The notes under the pieces are model-generated. The model was not told where the DNA came from. It saw only the letters and a list, made by a program, of their open reading frames with translations, and did no database searches. From Rosa chinensis (Eukaryota > Streptophyta > Magnoliopsida > Rosales > Rosaceae): a stretch of 64,000 bases of DNA. Of the stretch, positions 46,512 through 58,980 are shown piece after piece (positions within the stretch are counted from its first letter, which is position 1; the number at the start of each line of letters is the position of its first letter). The stretch spans positions 29,192,956 to 29,256,955 of the forward strand of contig NC_037094.1 in assembly GCF_002994745.2 (NCBI RefSeq), given 5' to 3'. Both the position numbers and the translations under genes were made by a program.

Positions 46512-48358
46512 AACAAATTACTCATAAGTGTCAGTTTGAAATTTTTATTAGCCATAAGGCCACTTAATTTGTTTTGTCTACATAAGGCCATTTTATGGTT
46601 AAAAACATCAGCTTCTTTTTATTCTATGCCCATTTTGCCCTTAGCATAAATCTATCAATATCTCTCTCTCTCTCTCTCTCTCTCCGTCCGACGATTCAGC
46701 ATCAGATCCGAATCCCTCAAAATCATTCTCCAGCAAAGGCTTCAAGCTCTTAAATGACTCAGCAATCTCTTCCACCCACGGCGTCACTAGCCTCCCCAAT
46801 CCTCCGGTATCAGATTAAACGTCGCCGCCCTTGGCTTTCCCTTCAGGTTTAGCGACTTGAGCTGCCGAAAATGCCTCCTAAGCCGCTCAGGGCTTGTCGT
46901 CTAGGAAAGCGCGATGGTCACCGACGATGGACTGAAATGGAGACCTTACAGACGGCGACGGCGGATTCGAGGGGCGAAGCAAGGCAAAGGTAGTCCATTT
47001 GCTCGGCGTGCTTCCAGATTGCTCTGCACCGATGTTTTGGGATGATTCGTCGTCGTCGTGGTCTAATCTGGCATTCAATTTCGTCTACGATGTGATGTTT
47101 TGGTTTGGGCTTTCAAATGGTGTGCACTTTGCTTTCAAGAGGGTGATTCGAATCGTAGCAGATGTGTTAGATGATGTAGAGAGAGAAAAGGTGCCTATGA
47201 GATTGGCTTTGGTTTGCTGATTCGGTATCCTTTTGTTCTTAATGATTAATGTATAAAATTAGATCAGAATTTGGGTTTAATTTCTCTGTTTGTTTGTGTA
47301 TTCATTTGTTGCTCAGTTTGTATATATTGGTATTCTGAATAGATCATTTTAGTAATGCATTTTGGTTTCAATCACTTGTATATCCTGAATTGATGATTGT
47401 GTAAGGATGAGCTAATGCCATTACAGAATTACAAATTGACGCATTGAAGTTATTTTGGTGGTTTTAGTAGTAGCTTTGGGCAACAACTTGTTATGGTAGT
47501 ACATCTAGGTCTTCTCTATGTTAAATATATGCCTGGTGGATTCCTTTGGTTGAAACCAAAAGTGTTTTGATTCAAGCATTTTTGATATTATAAATTTACA
47601 GTTTTTTGATGTTTCAAAGTAGCTTCTATATTGGTTGGTAGTAGTTTTCTCATTCGTTGAGAGTAGCTTTGTTAGTCTCTAAGAATATCTTTCTCATTCG
47701 TTGGGAGTAGTTTTGTTTGTCTCTTAAAATAGTTTTCTTAGCCTAAGTGAGTAGCTTTTGGTGTTTGTGACAGTAGCTTTTGTTACCTCGCCAGAGGTTG
47801 CTGAAAATTTCACTAGAGTAGCTTTTGTTGCTAGCGACAGTAGTTTTTGTTGCTGGTGACAGTAGCTTTTGTGATCTCATCGGAGGTTGCTGGAAATCTC
47901 ACAAGAGTAGCTTTTATTACTAGTGACAGTATCTTTTGTTGGTAACAGTAGCTTTTGTTGCCGGTGACAGTAGTTTTTGTGACCTCGCCGGGGGTTGTTG
48001 GAAATCTCATCAGAGTAGCTTTTGTTGCTAGCGATTGTAGTTTTTGTGACCTCGCCAGAGGTTGCCGGAAATCTTATCAGAGTAGCTTTTGTTGCTAGTT
48101 ACAGTAGCTTTTGGTGTTAGTGACAGTAGCTTTTGTGGTCGCCGGAGGTTAGCCGGAGTTGACCGGAAACCTCGTCGGAGAGGAAAGAGGGAATGACCGT
48201 TGATTTTGTACTCTAGTGGCATTTATGTAAATATATTGATTTTTAATATCCAAAATATAACACATTTTTTAATCTAGTGGCCTTATGAGGGAAAAAACTA
48301 GTTGGTGGCCTTATGACTAAAAAAACATTCAAAGATGCACTTATGTGTAATTAACCCA
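46512..48358. mobile_element. MULE-type element B nested in A, perfect 9-bp TSD
   Basis: The ends aacaaattactcataagtgt and cacttatgtgtaattaaccc are inverted and match the family of element A. The flanking duplications are ttttaatat at 46503-46511 and 48359-48367. After B, the right end of A resumes (48359-48475), which gives two tandem copies of the right terminus. Inside are a CT microsatellite (46661-46684), CCGG-rich gene-like text near 46690-47220 and the same gtagcttttgttg repeat (about 47630-48150) as in A. Confidence 0.85.
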
Positions 48359-48484
48359 TTTTAATATCCAAAATATAACACATTTTTTAATCTAGTGGCC
48401 TTATGAAGGAAAAAACTAGTTGGTGGCCTTATGGCTAAAAAAACATTCTAAGATGCACTTATATGTAATTAACCCTATAATTTA

Positions 48485-50692
48485 GACAATTTCCAATATT
48501 TAAGGCTATAAGTTTAAATGTTATGTTATTATATTGTTTTGCATTTTATTTTTCAAATATATAGTATTTATAATTATACTACTATTTCTTTGTGATGGAG
48601 GCCATTTTTGAACAAAGACAATGTGATATCCTACACCTAATTTTCACACGAAAACCTATATACTATTTAGAATCCTCTAGTAAGTAGGAGAGTGGTATTA
48701 GCAATATGCACATTACTATTATGATGTGACCATGTGTGGCACAGTCATTGGGGTTGTCGTAACCCACTTTAGCTAACAGGTTTGCACTGACATTCCTAAT
48801 AGTCTAATATTATTTTAGTTAACGGGTCTGCGGTGGCATTCCCATATGATATTTAAATTCATGAGTATGCAGTGACACGTCAAACTGATTATGAGCTTGT
48901 AGTGGTAGGTTGTTGCCTATCGGCAAAATTATTTGATCATCGTGTTGATAGTGTTCCCAAGTGGTGCGGTTTGGTTACCAAACCGATTATATCTTGGTGT
49001 TATGTTCTGGGATGTTTTTATTTATAAAAGTGCGTACTTGGAAAGTGTTTATTGCTATGATTTTATGAATCTTGTGGCTATGATGTTCGAGAATAATGTT
49101 ATTGGCTTACTACTCGAGTCATTCACTGAGTGTGCTTTTTGCTCAATCCTTGTTTCTTTGTGTTTGCAGGTTCGTTTAGTTTTCGATTAGAAGAGTTTGG
49201 GTTGTGGGCAGTAGAGAGTAGAATTTTCTTATTTTGGTCGACTCTTGTAAAAAAAAGTAATTTTATTTGTAAGTAGCACTTGGAATCCTTTTGAGATCTA
49301 ATTGCTAAATTAGTTTTGTTGTGAACATTTTCTTTACCTTGTTATTTACCACAAATTTTCTTCCAATTTTAATTCGTATTTAAATTTTAAATTCAGCCAG
49401 TAGAAATGCTTTGGTTCAGTTTTGGGCCAGGTTCTTATAGAAGAGATGAGAGAAATTGCACAATAATGAGAAGGAAGTAGCAAATATAGGAGTGAGTGTA
49501 GGTAGAAAATGAAGAAGAGAGAATGTTAGATATGAAAATCAGGTGATATGAGTATTTATAGGAATATTTTGTTTTATTATTAATTTTTTGAAAAGTGCTG
49601 TTACATTTTGAAATTGAAAAAAAAATAAAAAATCCATCGGATACATTTTAATCAATTTTAGCTGTTGATCTCTATATTTTATCTCATATAATTTATTTGG
49701 GCCAGCAATGTGGAGCCCACGAAAAAATAGCTTAAAGACTATACAAAGAGCCACCTTTTAGCTCAGCTCTTGGCCCTGTTGCCTCTCAAATGACCTTTTT
49801 AGTTTAGCTTAGCTCCCAATTAAAGATGAAAATCTTCAATTTTTTGAGCTATATCCACCCAATAGCCCACAGGTGGAGATGATGGCCTAACTAAATACAA
49901 CAAGAAATCTCCTAGCTACTATTAGCAACAATAAGAATACCCTACCATCGACCTCTCTTGTCAAAAGGACAAATGAACAATAAACCTATTAGGAGGCAAA
50001 ACTATCACTGTACCTAAACTAAACCATGGCCCCATCTAGGGCAACCACCAAGCCGGACAAATCGACTTGTTGATTAGATCTGTGCTGGCTATCCAACCAA
50101 TTCACAGTGTATAACATGCCAATTAACCCCACTACTTCGAACCTACTAACAGAGCCCTAGCGTACCCACAATCAAGAAACCAATAACCACCGCTGAATCA
50201 CAAATGTAGTCAACAATAGTTGTCACCATTTTATACATTGGATGATTGGAATGCTAATATTTGTTACAGTGAAAGCCAAAGAGGTGAACCTTTGACGTCC
50301 TCACAAGCTAGAATCAGAGGCAATAAAAAATACCTAACCCATAGCCCAAATCACTTTCACCTTCTTACACTAACCAAAGCAATTGCAAACCGCCCCACCC
50401 AACAAATCCACCAGTGTCAAAATCAATACCACCATTGATGACTCATCACAAACATAAATTCGAGCTACTCATCCAAAAATAAAGAGTGATAAGTTGAATG
50501 GGGTTGGAACACAACCAAGCAAGCGAAGTGTTGCCTAGGAAAACCATTGGCACGATGCTAAACAAAAATCACCATGTGACCTACATCGTCCAAAAAGAAG
50601 ATTGAAGGATCAATAAACCAAGTCTCACGAAGAGAGAGAAAGACCACACCGCCTCTCAAGACGCCGAGAATATTTAGGCCAAAACCAAGCGT
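48485..50692. other. Gene-free stretch right of the MULE nest
   Basis: No supported gene. The right part, 49880-50690, is a CA-rich block that resembles the minus-strand LINE tail at 2100-2600 in composition, but I found no ends. A ggagatgatggcctaa motif ending at 49890 could be the right end of a Harbinger-type MITE whose left end is at 42988. The pairing is uncertain. Confidence 0.35.
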
Positions 50693-51397
50693 TTAGGCCT
50701 CGTTTGGTTCACGGAAAGAAAAATAATTCCTTTGTTTTTTCCATAGGAAAGGAAATAATTTCCCAAGAACTTTCCATTCCGAAATTTGGTACCATAAGGG
50801 CAACTCCAACCATGGGCACCATTTGGGGGTGCTATTCTCATTTGAGCACCCCCTAGTTGCACTATTCATATAAGACTCAATTCTCATCTCCAACCATGAG
50901 GTGCTATATAGGGGTGCTATTTTCACTATTCTTGACTAAAATATAATATGAGTATAATTTTGATGAATATTATATTAAAAATATGTTAATTTAATTAAAT
51001 AAGGTAAAAAAAAAAATTTAACATTTTATCATAATATTTAAAAATTATTCTTATTATTTAATGAATTAAAAAAAAATTAATTTTTTTTTGTGTCGGCATA
51101 TACGACAAAAGTGTCGGCACATACGACAAAGAATTTAACTATTTAGACGATATTTTGATGTTTTGTCTCGGCATATATGCCAAATAGCCGAATTTCGATG
51201 TGATATCAGCGCCACGTGTCAATCTCTAATTGGCTGTCCAAATTACGGTTGAGTCTTTGTCCGCCACGTGTCATATCTTATCTAATGAAATGAACTCAAT
51301 CCGTCCATAAATATGGGGTCATTATCATTCTCATCTCTCACAAATTCACAAACACTTCTCATATCCAAATTACACAAATCTTTCTTTCTTTTTCGTT

Positions 51398-52767
51398 TTG
51401 ATTTTGTCAAACCATTTCTGCAATGAATCGTTTGACGAATGGTTGCAGAAAGATCAAGAAGAGGCCGTCACAAGAAGCCGTCGACGAGCCTTGATGATAT
51501 CTGCCGCTGCCTTGCAAATCCAAACTCTGGAAGATGAGGATTTACAATGGGGTGGTTCTTTGGAAGGTCGTACCTATAAGGCCAGGGATCGAGAGCTGAT
51601 GGATCTTCGACTCAAAGCTCAATACTTCACGGATCCATGCAGGTATGAACCAAACATATTTCGCAGGCGATATAGAATGCAACCTTGGGTCTTTGACAAG
51701 ATGATGCGCGACGTGGCCAACTACGACCCATATTTTGTTCAAACAAGAGATGCTTGTGGGAGACTCAGCTTATCCACTGAACAAAAGCTGACATGGGCCA
51801 TGAGAATGCTCGCGTATGGCATCACAGCTGATTTCTGTGATGATTACCTAGATATTGCAAAGACCACTACCATTGAGATTTTTGAGCACTTCACAAAAGC
51901 AATCTAGAATGTGTATCATGAGACTTACCTCCGCTGACCAACACCGGCAGATTTGCGACGACTACTTGACAAAGTTGCAGAACGAGGATTCCCGGGGATG
52001 ATCGGTAGCCTTGATTGTATGCATTGGCAATGGAAAAGTTGTCCCACCGGATGGGCAGGGCAGTATACTGGCTACAAGGGGAAACCCACAATCATCTTAG
52101 AGGTGGTGGCGTCCTACGATACTTGGATTTGGTGTGCCTTCTTCGGACTTCCAGGTTCCCTGAATGATATTAACGTCCTTGGATGTTCACCGTTGTTCAA
52201 TGACGTATGCACCGGTGAAACCCCTGAAATGAATTACCAGGAAGTCAGGAACATAATAGGCATTATCGTCAATGTTATTACCTAGTTGATGACATATACC
52301 CTAAGTAGGGGTCCTTTGTACAAGCAATCCGAAACCCGAGGTCGCCGCAGACACAACATTTCACAAGGATGCAGGAAGCATACAGAAAAGACGTGGAGAA
52401 AGCATTTGGTATTCTCCAAGCTCGTTGGGCAATCATAAGAGGACCAGCTCGTGGGTGGAGTAAGGAGAACCTTCAATACATCATGATGACGTGCATTATC
52501 TTGCACAATATGATTGTTGAAGATGAGCATGATGAAGATGCAGCGCAGCCATTTGATCCTGATGATATCCCAACCAGACCAAGGAAAGCAGAGATATATA
52601 TGAGACCAGTAATGGACACCGATGTTGATCGCAATCCGCAACAACTAAATCAATTCTTGCGTCGTCACCAGGAGGTTAGATGTCCAGTGATGAATAAAAA
52701 CCTCCAAGAAGATCTAGTCGATAACTTATGGACCAAGAAGTTACAAGCTGATCAGAACCACCAGTGA
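51398..52767 (+). pseudogene. PIF/Harbinger transposase (DDE_Tnp_4) pseudogene
   Basis: The first block (to 51904) contains the helical N-terminal part RRRYRMQPWVFDKM...LTWAMRMLAYG. The catalytic block (about 51945-52230) has GMIGSLDCMHWQWKSCPTGW, with the first catalytic Asp in LDCMHW, and FGLPGSLNDINVL with the second. The last part (52369-52767) has RKDVEKAFGILQARWAIIRG with the final Glu. Two in-frame stops lie at about 51905 and 51938, the second where CGA probably became TGA. A frameshift near 52240-52300 and another stop separate the middle and last blocks. The start codon is unclear. Confidence 0.9.
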
Positions 52768-53012
52768 GCATTTTTTTTTTTTGGTGCTTTCAATAAGTGG
52801 CCATGTTGTCATGATAAGTGGTCATGGCCTACTTTGGTTGTATTGTTGTGTGGTATGCTTTTACTTTGTGTTGTGTGCTTTTAATTTGTGTGGTGTGCTT
52901 TATTATGAAAATAAAAGTTCAATGCTTTTTTATGAAGATGATCTACTCAACAAAATAATTTTTATTATCATAAATTAAAACACAAACCATTCAAAGCAAC
53001 TAACAATATTAA

Positions 53013-54023
53013 TTACATCCAAGATGTCTCGCCAAGTGGATCATAAGTGGTCAAGCCTGTGTTGTCTCCTTCAGGGGGTGTAGGATCTTGAGATTGTTCG
53101 GGGATGCTTGAACTTTCTGCCTCCTTATCAATTATTTGTTGTTGCTTCCTCTCCCAATAACTCCTCTTTCTTGGGGTGAAAATTGATGAATCAACCTGCA
53201 TCGTGTGAGCATCCTCAGCGTGTTGCTCAATTAGTTGACCTTCCTCAAACTGTCTTTGCCTTTGTTGGTACTCGCGTTCTGTTTGTTCATAACATTTCTG
53301 CATTTGAACTCGTAGGCCATCCGCATCTTGCTTATTGCCTTTTTTCTTAGCTAGCTTCTGAGCTTTCTGTCCTTGAGGACGTGCCTTTCTTAATGAGGGA
53401 AGCTCATCCTCAGTAGTGGGTGTTCCATCGTCATCCAAGTTGACATGATTAGGAACACTAAAGTGGGTGTTTTCCATTGATGGCGTTTTTCCAAACTTTT
53501 CTGTATTTTTCAAATATTGCCAACAATGCTCAAACACAAAATCACAACCTTCCGAGTCGTAGTACTTTGATTTAACATTCATGAGCTACATATAATATTA
53601 AGTAAATAAAATATTAAAAAAAAATTGGCTTAGTATAAATCGATGAATAAACTATATAACAACATTTTACTTTTAACAACTACATGATAAATAAAAAAAT
53701 AATCATTATTGAACATATTTCAATATAATTACCTCGTCCTCCATATTTTCGTCGCTTCTTCGTTGAAAGTGTTCGACCTTGTTAAGAGCTTGGCGCCACT
53801 TCATACATGCCGGACTTATTTTCTTCCAACGAGCGTGGCAACTAGAATGTGTTATATCCATGCAACTGGCCGGTTTGTGAGCATTGTACTCCTCCGCCAC
53901 ACGACTCCACAATAAGTCCGACTTTTGATCTTTTCAAACGCAACCATCACCCCCAACGGTGATCCAAGCTTGGCAAAGAATAACTTCTTCATTGTGCCTC
54001 CAAGAATCCCCTCTTGGAGCCAT
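53013..54023 (-). pseudogene. PIF/Harbinger ORF1 (Myb/SANT-like) with one early stop
   Basis: Two exons on the minus strand, 54023-53733 and 53585-53013, join in phase with a GT-AG intron of 147 bp, giving 287 codons. The N-terminus (MAPRGDSWRHNEEVILCQAW) and WSRVAEEYNAH...CHARWKKISPACMKW form the Myb/SANT-like DNA-binding region. The C-terminal half is Gln/Glu-rich and coiled-coil-like. This is the accessory protein that PIF/Harbinger elements need for transposition. One TGA at codon 30 breaks it; the rest is open. Confidence 0.85.
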
Positions 54024-55027
54024 TTTTTCCAAGACAAAAAAAAAAAGAGGAAGATATATTTAAGAACAAGAAGACGGGTTAATGAATGGAAAATTGTGAA
54101 GGAGATGGAGGATATTTGGTGTGAGGAAATAGAAAAGAATGGGTAGCTATTTATATAATTTCCTACAATTCACTGTTCTAACGGGTATATTTTTTCCCCC
54201 CAATTTTCTGGTAATTTTTTATATTTTTTTTGGAACAAAAAGGAAATATTAACCCTTCAACTAATAAGAGCCGTTCATCATTTTTTTCCAAAAATCTGAG
54301 CCATTGGGTCTTGAATAGATCCGTTTCAGTCAAAAAAAAAAAAACCAAATTAACCCAACATCTGACAGTCCATATTCAAAATGGACTGATCAGAGCCCTT
54401 CAGTTGATGACCATTTGGGGTTCCAACGGTCGGCAGGGGACAAAACGCAGCCCTAGTGGGGTCCGTGAACCAGATTGCGTCAGCCCTTTCTCTCTCTCCA
54501 GCGCATACGCGTGCGTTCTCCTTCTCCCTTTCCCTGAAGCGCGCTTCTCCTTCAACCCCTACTCCAGGCGCGTCTCTTCATATGTTGGGCTGAGACAGCC
54601 CACTTGGTGGCCCCGTAGCTACAGTGACCAGTCTTGGTCTTGGAAAAGTGTCATATTTGAGACTTGGGATGAGCCCAAGTCCTATAATTTAGGACCAACA
54701 CCCCCCAAAAACCATGGTTGGAGATGAGAAGTCCTATAATTCTCCCAAATCTGATTTTGAACCCCATGGTTGGAGTTGCCCTAAGGAAAGTTATCAGGAA
54801 AGTTGTTAAAAAGTTTGTAAATAATGTAATAAAATAATATGTTGTGAGTAATAAATGCAAGGAAAAAAAAAGGGAAAGTGATTCATTTGGAGTTTGGAAG
54901 GAACAACTTTCCCCCTTATTTTCCTTTCATTCAGGAAACGATTTCCTTTCCTTTTGCATCCCAAGCGCAAGAAATAAACAAGTTTCATTTCCTGATGCTT
55001 ACTTTCCGCGAACCAAACGTGGCCTTA

Positions 55028-55689
55028 GAGTAAAAAGACATTATTTTGAGAGGCATGAAGAGGCAAATGATGATGTCTGTTGAGTAAAGAAGCATTATTT
55101 TATTATCCATTAACAACAAATTAGTATGAAGACAACGACGTTAGTGTTCAAAAAGAGATTTTTTGAGTAACTAGTGAGGTGAACAAGTGCAACATTTAAA
55201 ATTTTACTGAATGAATAAGATTTGTCCAAAAAGCTAGAGAAAGAAGATGAAATGACATAATCTTAAGAGAGAAAAACTTTAGTGGACGAAATCCGCATAA
55301 GAAATTAAGAAAATCTACATTACCAAATTCATAGTTAGAGTCTATACAACACAAAACAAACAAAACTCATAACACCTAAGTAAAGAGTTAAGACTACCAT
55401 ATCAAATTGGAGCTGTGCTTACCTAAAATCCTTTGCATCTAACTAAGAAGAGACTAGAGAACAAGGGACAGAGAAATGTAAAACACTTTGTCTCCACAAT
55501 TCAACTGCACATAATAAAAAGCTAACAATGAGTTTCATCTAAACTCCTAAGAATCTAGATACGATGAAGATGGATAAAAGAATTTGGGTATATAATGGCG
55601 AATTCTTCAACTAGAGGGTGAGTCAACATCAAAGATAAAAAAATAAAAAGAAGCATAAAAGTGATGATATGTCATATCATTTCAAACAT
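55028..55689. other. Gene-free stretch
   Basis: AT-rich DNA with no supported gene or clear element. The start of the Helitron-like region may lie at its right edge. Confidence 0.4.
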
Positions 55690-56099
55690 TCACTATATAC
55701 TAAGCGTCCTGCAACTGTTCCTAAGCACTGTTCATTACTGTTCACCTCTAAATGACGGTTTTGCCCTCATTCTAAATTGTTTTATGGCTCTGCCATCGAC
55801 GTTCCAGACGCTTCCGTCGGTTTCTTCTTTCTTCTTCAGCCGTATAACCAAGATTTCTCTCTCAATTTGGATCTCCGCCGTGAATCCGACTCTCAGCTCT
55901 CCCATATCAATATCGTCGATGAACAGGTAATTCGCGCCTTCAATTGCTCCAAAATCTTCCATCAATTTTCAGTTTTGACATATTTCCATATGAAAAGTGA
56001 TAGAGATAGATTGCGAGAGAGAGAGGCGGAGGTTTTCTGTGTCTTTTGGGTCTTCTCACTCTTCTGCGAGAGGGAGAGAGAGAGAAAGAGGAAGTGAAG

Positions 56100-58980
56100 G
56101 CCAATTCCAGGGAGAGGAAGAATAGGAAACAGGAAGAGGAAGAAGAATTTGATACACCAAGTTCATGCTGGGAATATGTGAGAATTGGATTTTAGAATTT
56201 GTTTTTTTTTTTTTTCCCTCTGTTTGATGAAAGCTCTGTGGGTTTTGAAGAAGAAAGAAGAACAAGTTCTCATTCTATTCACCAACAAAGGTAGCTATTT
56301 TCTTCTTGCTTTACCGATTCCGATCCCGGCCTCGACCTCCATCAAGGTCAACACCTCCTGTTTGCAATTCGTTGATACCAGGCTTATCCATCGATCGCAA
56401 TCAACATCAGCAGAATCTTGGTAAAATTTAGCTTTCATAATCTACCCAGATCGATCAATTTTTTCATCTCTGTAAACCATATGTTTACAACTTCTTATTC
56501 TTTCTGATCTCGAAAACTTTGTTCCTTTTGATGGTATTTGTTTTTGTTTTTCAAGAATTGGGAAACTGAAATTTTGTTATTAATCTGACAAAATAGAGTT
56601 ACAGTAGAAATCAACCGAAGAAACTTGATTTCTAATGAAACTCTGTTTTGCCTATTAATTTTTATGTATTACGGCTTCTATTAGGTTATCTATTGTTCTC
56701 AATTTTCAACTGATATCAGTTTTTATCTTCTACACATTCTGTTTGCTCTGCAATTTCACATCTAGGTGGTTAATTACAACAACTTCAAGGTATGCTTTTC
56801 ATCTGTCACAATTTCTAATTTTTCACTACTGATCTATAGCATCTACTTTGTACTCTTAATTTCAATAATTGAATTATCTTCCAGTAAAACTAATTGTCTT
56901 CCAATGTTTTTTTCCGATTGATATGTAAACTTTAGGCACTTAGTTTCTATGGATGTATAGTTTAGTTCATAGATTGTTTTGAGTTCTTCAAATTTATACT
57001 TTCTCAATTTTTCAAGCAAAGTTTTAGATTATAAACGTTGACCATTTTGAAAACTTGGTGACAGTTCAGTTTAGTAGAATCAATAAGAATACAGGGGCAA
57101 CATCATAGATGGTTTTTTTCTATAGTAAAACTGACCTCACATAAAAAAGGTGGTAAAAAATGACAAGTGAATTGAATTATTAAAAACTGACCTCACACTT
57201 GGTGATTTTTAACCCAATCTAATCTGTAATTTCTTTTTCTGCTTTTGATGTAAATTTGGGTCATGCTTCTTATTGAATTGGTCTAATCTGTGGGATTTGG
57301 TTAATTGCAGTGAGTGCCCACAAACATAGAGTTATCTCTACTGATTTTGCTGGTTTTCTGTTAAGGGAAAGAGATATGTTGAGTCCGCAACTCTGATCGT
57401 GACTCTTTGACAGCCCGTTAGCTTTGTCTCCGTCAATAGTGCAAAGGTGAAATTTGACTTTCGGTATCATATAAATCTAGCATTTTCTGTGGAGATTCAA
57501 AATTTGTGTTGAATTGAAATCGGAGTATACGTTTGATGTCTTAAATATTTTGAATTTTGTTGAGTTTGGTCAGTTTAAATAAGTCCAATTTAATTCCCTT
57601 TCTGTAACTTCATCAGGAACTTGATTCATAGACACATAATTATCGTTAGAGTTTTGTGTAGGTTTTAGGGTTCTCTTATATTGTTCAGCTTTGGATAAAT
57701 TAAGTGCATTTGAAATTTATTGTATATTTTTATTGTTAGATTAAAGGGTTTTTTAGTTATGGTTTCTATTGTTTATTACTTGCATTTTCTTATTTTTTAT
57801 TTAATTTTGATTCATTAATAAACAAGTCTTCTTTTTGTGATTGTGGATGTTGGTGATTATCTTGCCCGATTCTTATCGTCATTTCTATTTGTTTTGTTGT
57901 AGTTTTGAGAACTGGAAGGGGTGCTTTATCTGCTTTCAATGTGCTGGCAACAGTGGCTCGATTTTACTGGTAGTTGATCGTTCGACGGTGAACAGGTCTT
58001 TTTCAGCTTTCTTTCATCTGTGTTTGGTTTCTTCTTTACTGCTTATATTATTATGCAAATGGAAGCTTAATGTTCAAAGCACCTTAAACACAACAACAGC
58101 AGTTAACAGTACTGTTTGAGTTTCTGATATTTGGATTGTTGCCTTTTGCTTTCTTTGTGGTTAGCTTAATTCATTGTTCATTATTATTTCTAATCAATTT
58201 ATTTGCCCATCTATTCTACATTTAGGCTTGAAAACAAAACGATGAAACTGAAATGTGTTATTGGTTTAATTGTATGTGTGATTATGATCTGTTTCTCTAA
58301 TGCATTAATTAATTTGTTGTCTTCATTTTAGTGATTAGTTCTGTACCTGCCTGGGATTTAAGTGGAGAAACAGAGGAGGGACTGTGTTATAGTCACTGAG
58401 CTCGCGAAGCTGCTGATTGCCTACTGCATGTAAGATTGTAAGATTAGCCCAATTTAATTATTTTAGTTCAATTTTGTGATTGTTTACTTCTGCACAGATC
58501 AAATTTTTGGAGAAAAGATAATCTGTGTGATTGAATTCCGATGCTAACAATGAAAACTCATTAGACATGACTAAAAATGGGTGAAGGTCATATTTTCAAG
58601 CTTTCCTTGGCTTTTCAGTTCAGATATTATTCGAGTGGTATTGTTCTGTTTTGACTGTGATCAGACATTACTATTTTTTTTTTTTCAAAACTTCATTTTC
58701 TTTTGTGTTGTGGTTAGTTACTTTGAAGGAGATGTTTCTGCAGATTTATTAATGTCATATCTAACTATTAACAAATTAGATAATGGCGATTAATGAAAAG
58801 AAGTCTGTTTCTACTGTTAATGTTATTAAGGGTTTCTCGCATAATGGTGACTGATGACAACTATTGAATTCGTTCTTACCCTCTGATTTCTTCATGCATT
58901 TGGTAGCTTGACTAATTTTTTATGGTTAAGTAAGAGCAAACAATTTTTGTGAGGTGGAGGGTTTTTTTTTTTTTTGGTGG
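56100..58980. other. Intron-like interior of the Helitron region
   Basis: T-rich sequence with many GT and AG sites and no long open frame. Short exon-like patches may occur (for example 57312-57410), but I cannot assign any to a protein. Confidence 0.35.

Larger units (their letters stand above)
43073..48475. mobile_element. MULE-type element A, perfect 9-bp TSD, with nested insertions
   Basis: The ends aaaattacacacaagtgatc (left) and gcacttatatgtaattaacc (right) are inverted and similar over roughly 80 bp, each with the cataaggccact motif. The flanking duplications are tataattta at 43064-43072 and 48476-48484, identical over 9 bp, as made by Mutator-like transposases. Inside are a LINE (43170-44244), a second element of the same family (46512-48358), and non-coding gene-like DNA. 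There is no transposase. Without the insertions the element would be about 2.5 kb. Confidence 0.85.
50798..54781 (+). mobile_element. PIF/Harbinger transposon with both genes, inactivated
   Basis: The ends gggcaactccaaccatgg and ccatggttggagttgccc are perfect inverted repeats and the 3-bp target duplication TAA lies on both sides (50795-50797, 54782-54784). At 3984 bp it has the two-gene layout of autonomous PIF/Harbinger elements: a DDE transposase on the plus strand and a Myb/SANT-like ORF1 on the minus strand, convergent. A subterminal copy of the end (ctccaaccatgagg near 50892) lies inside. Both genes carry stops or frameshifts. Confidence 0.9.
50696..55024. mobile_element. Harbinger/Tourist-type MITE split by a larger insertion
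   Basis: The left end ggcctcgtttggttcacgga and right end tccgcgaaccaaacgtggcc are inverted with few mismatches and are flanked by TTA at 50693-50695 and 55025-55027. Without the PIF/Harbinger element and its duplicated TAA, the host MITE is about 342 bp. The high similarity of its arms suggests that it is not old. Confidence 0.75.

Noticed and set aside
55690..55705. Firm 5' end of the large Helitron
   Set aside because: The TC start is preceded by T rather than A, and no second copy was available to confirm the boundary, so it is reported only as tentative.
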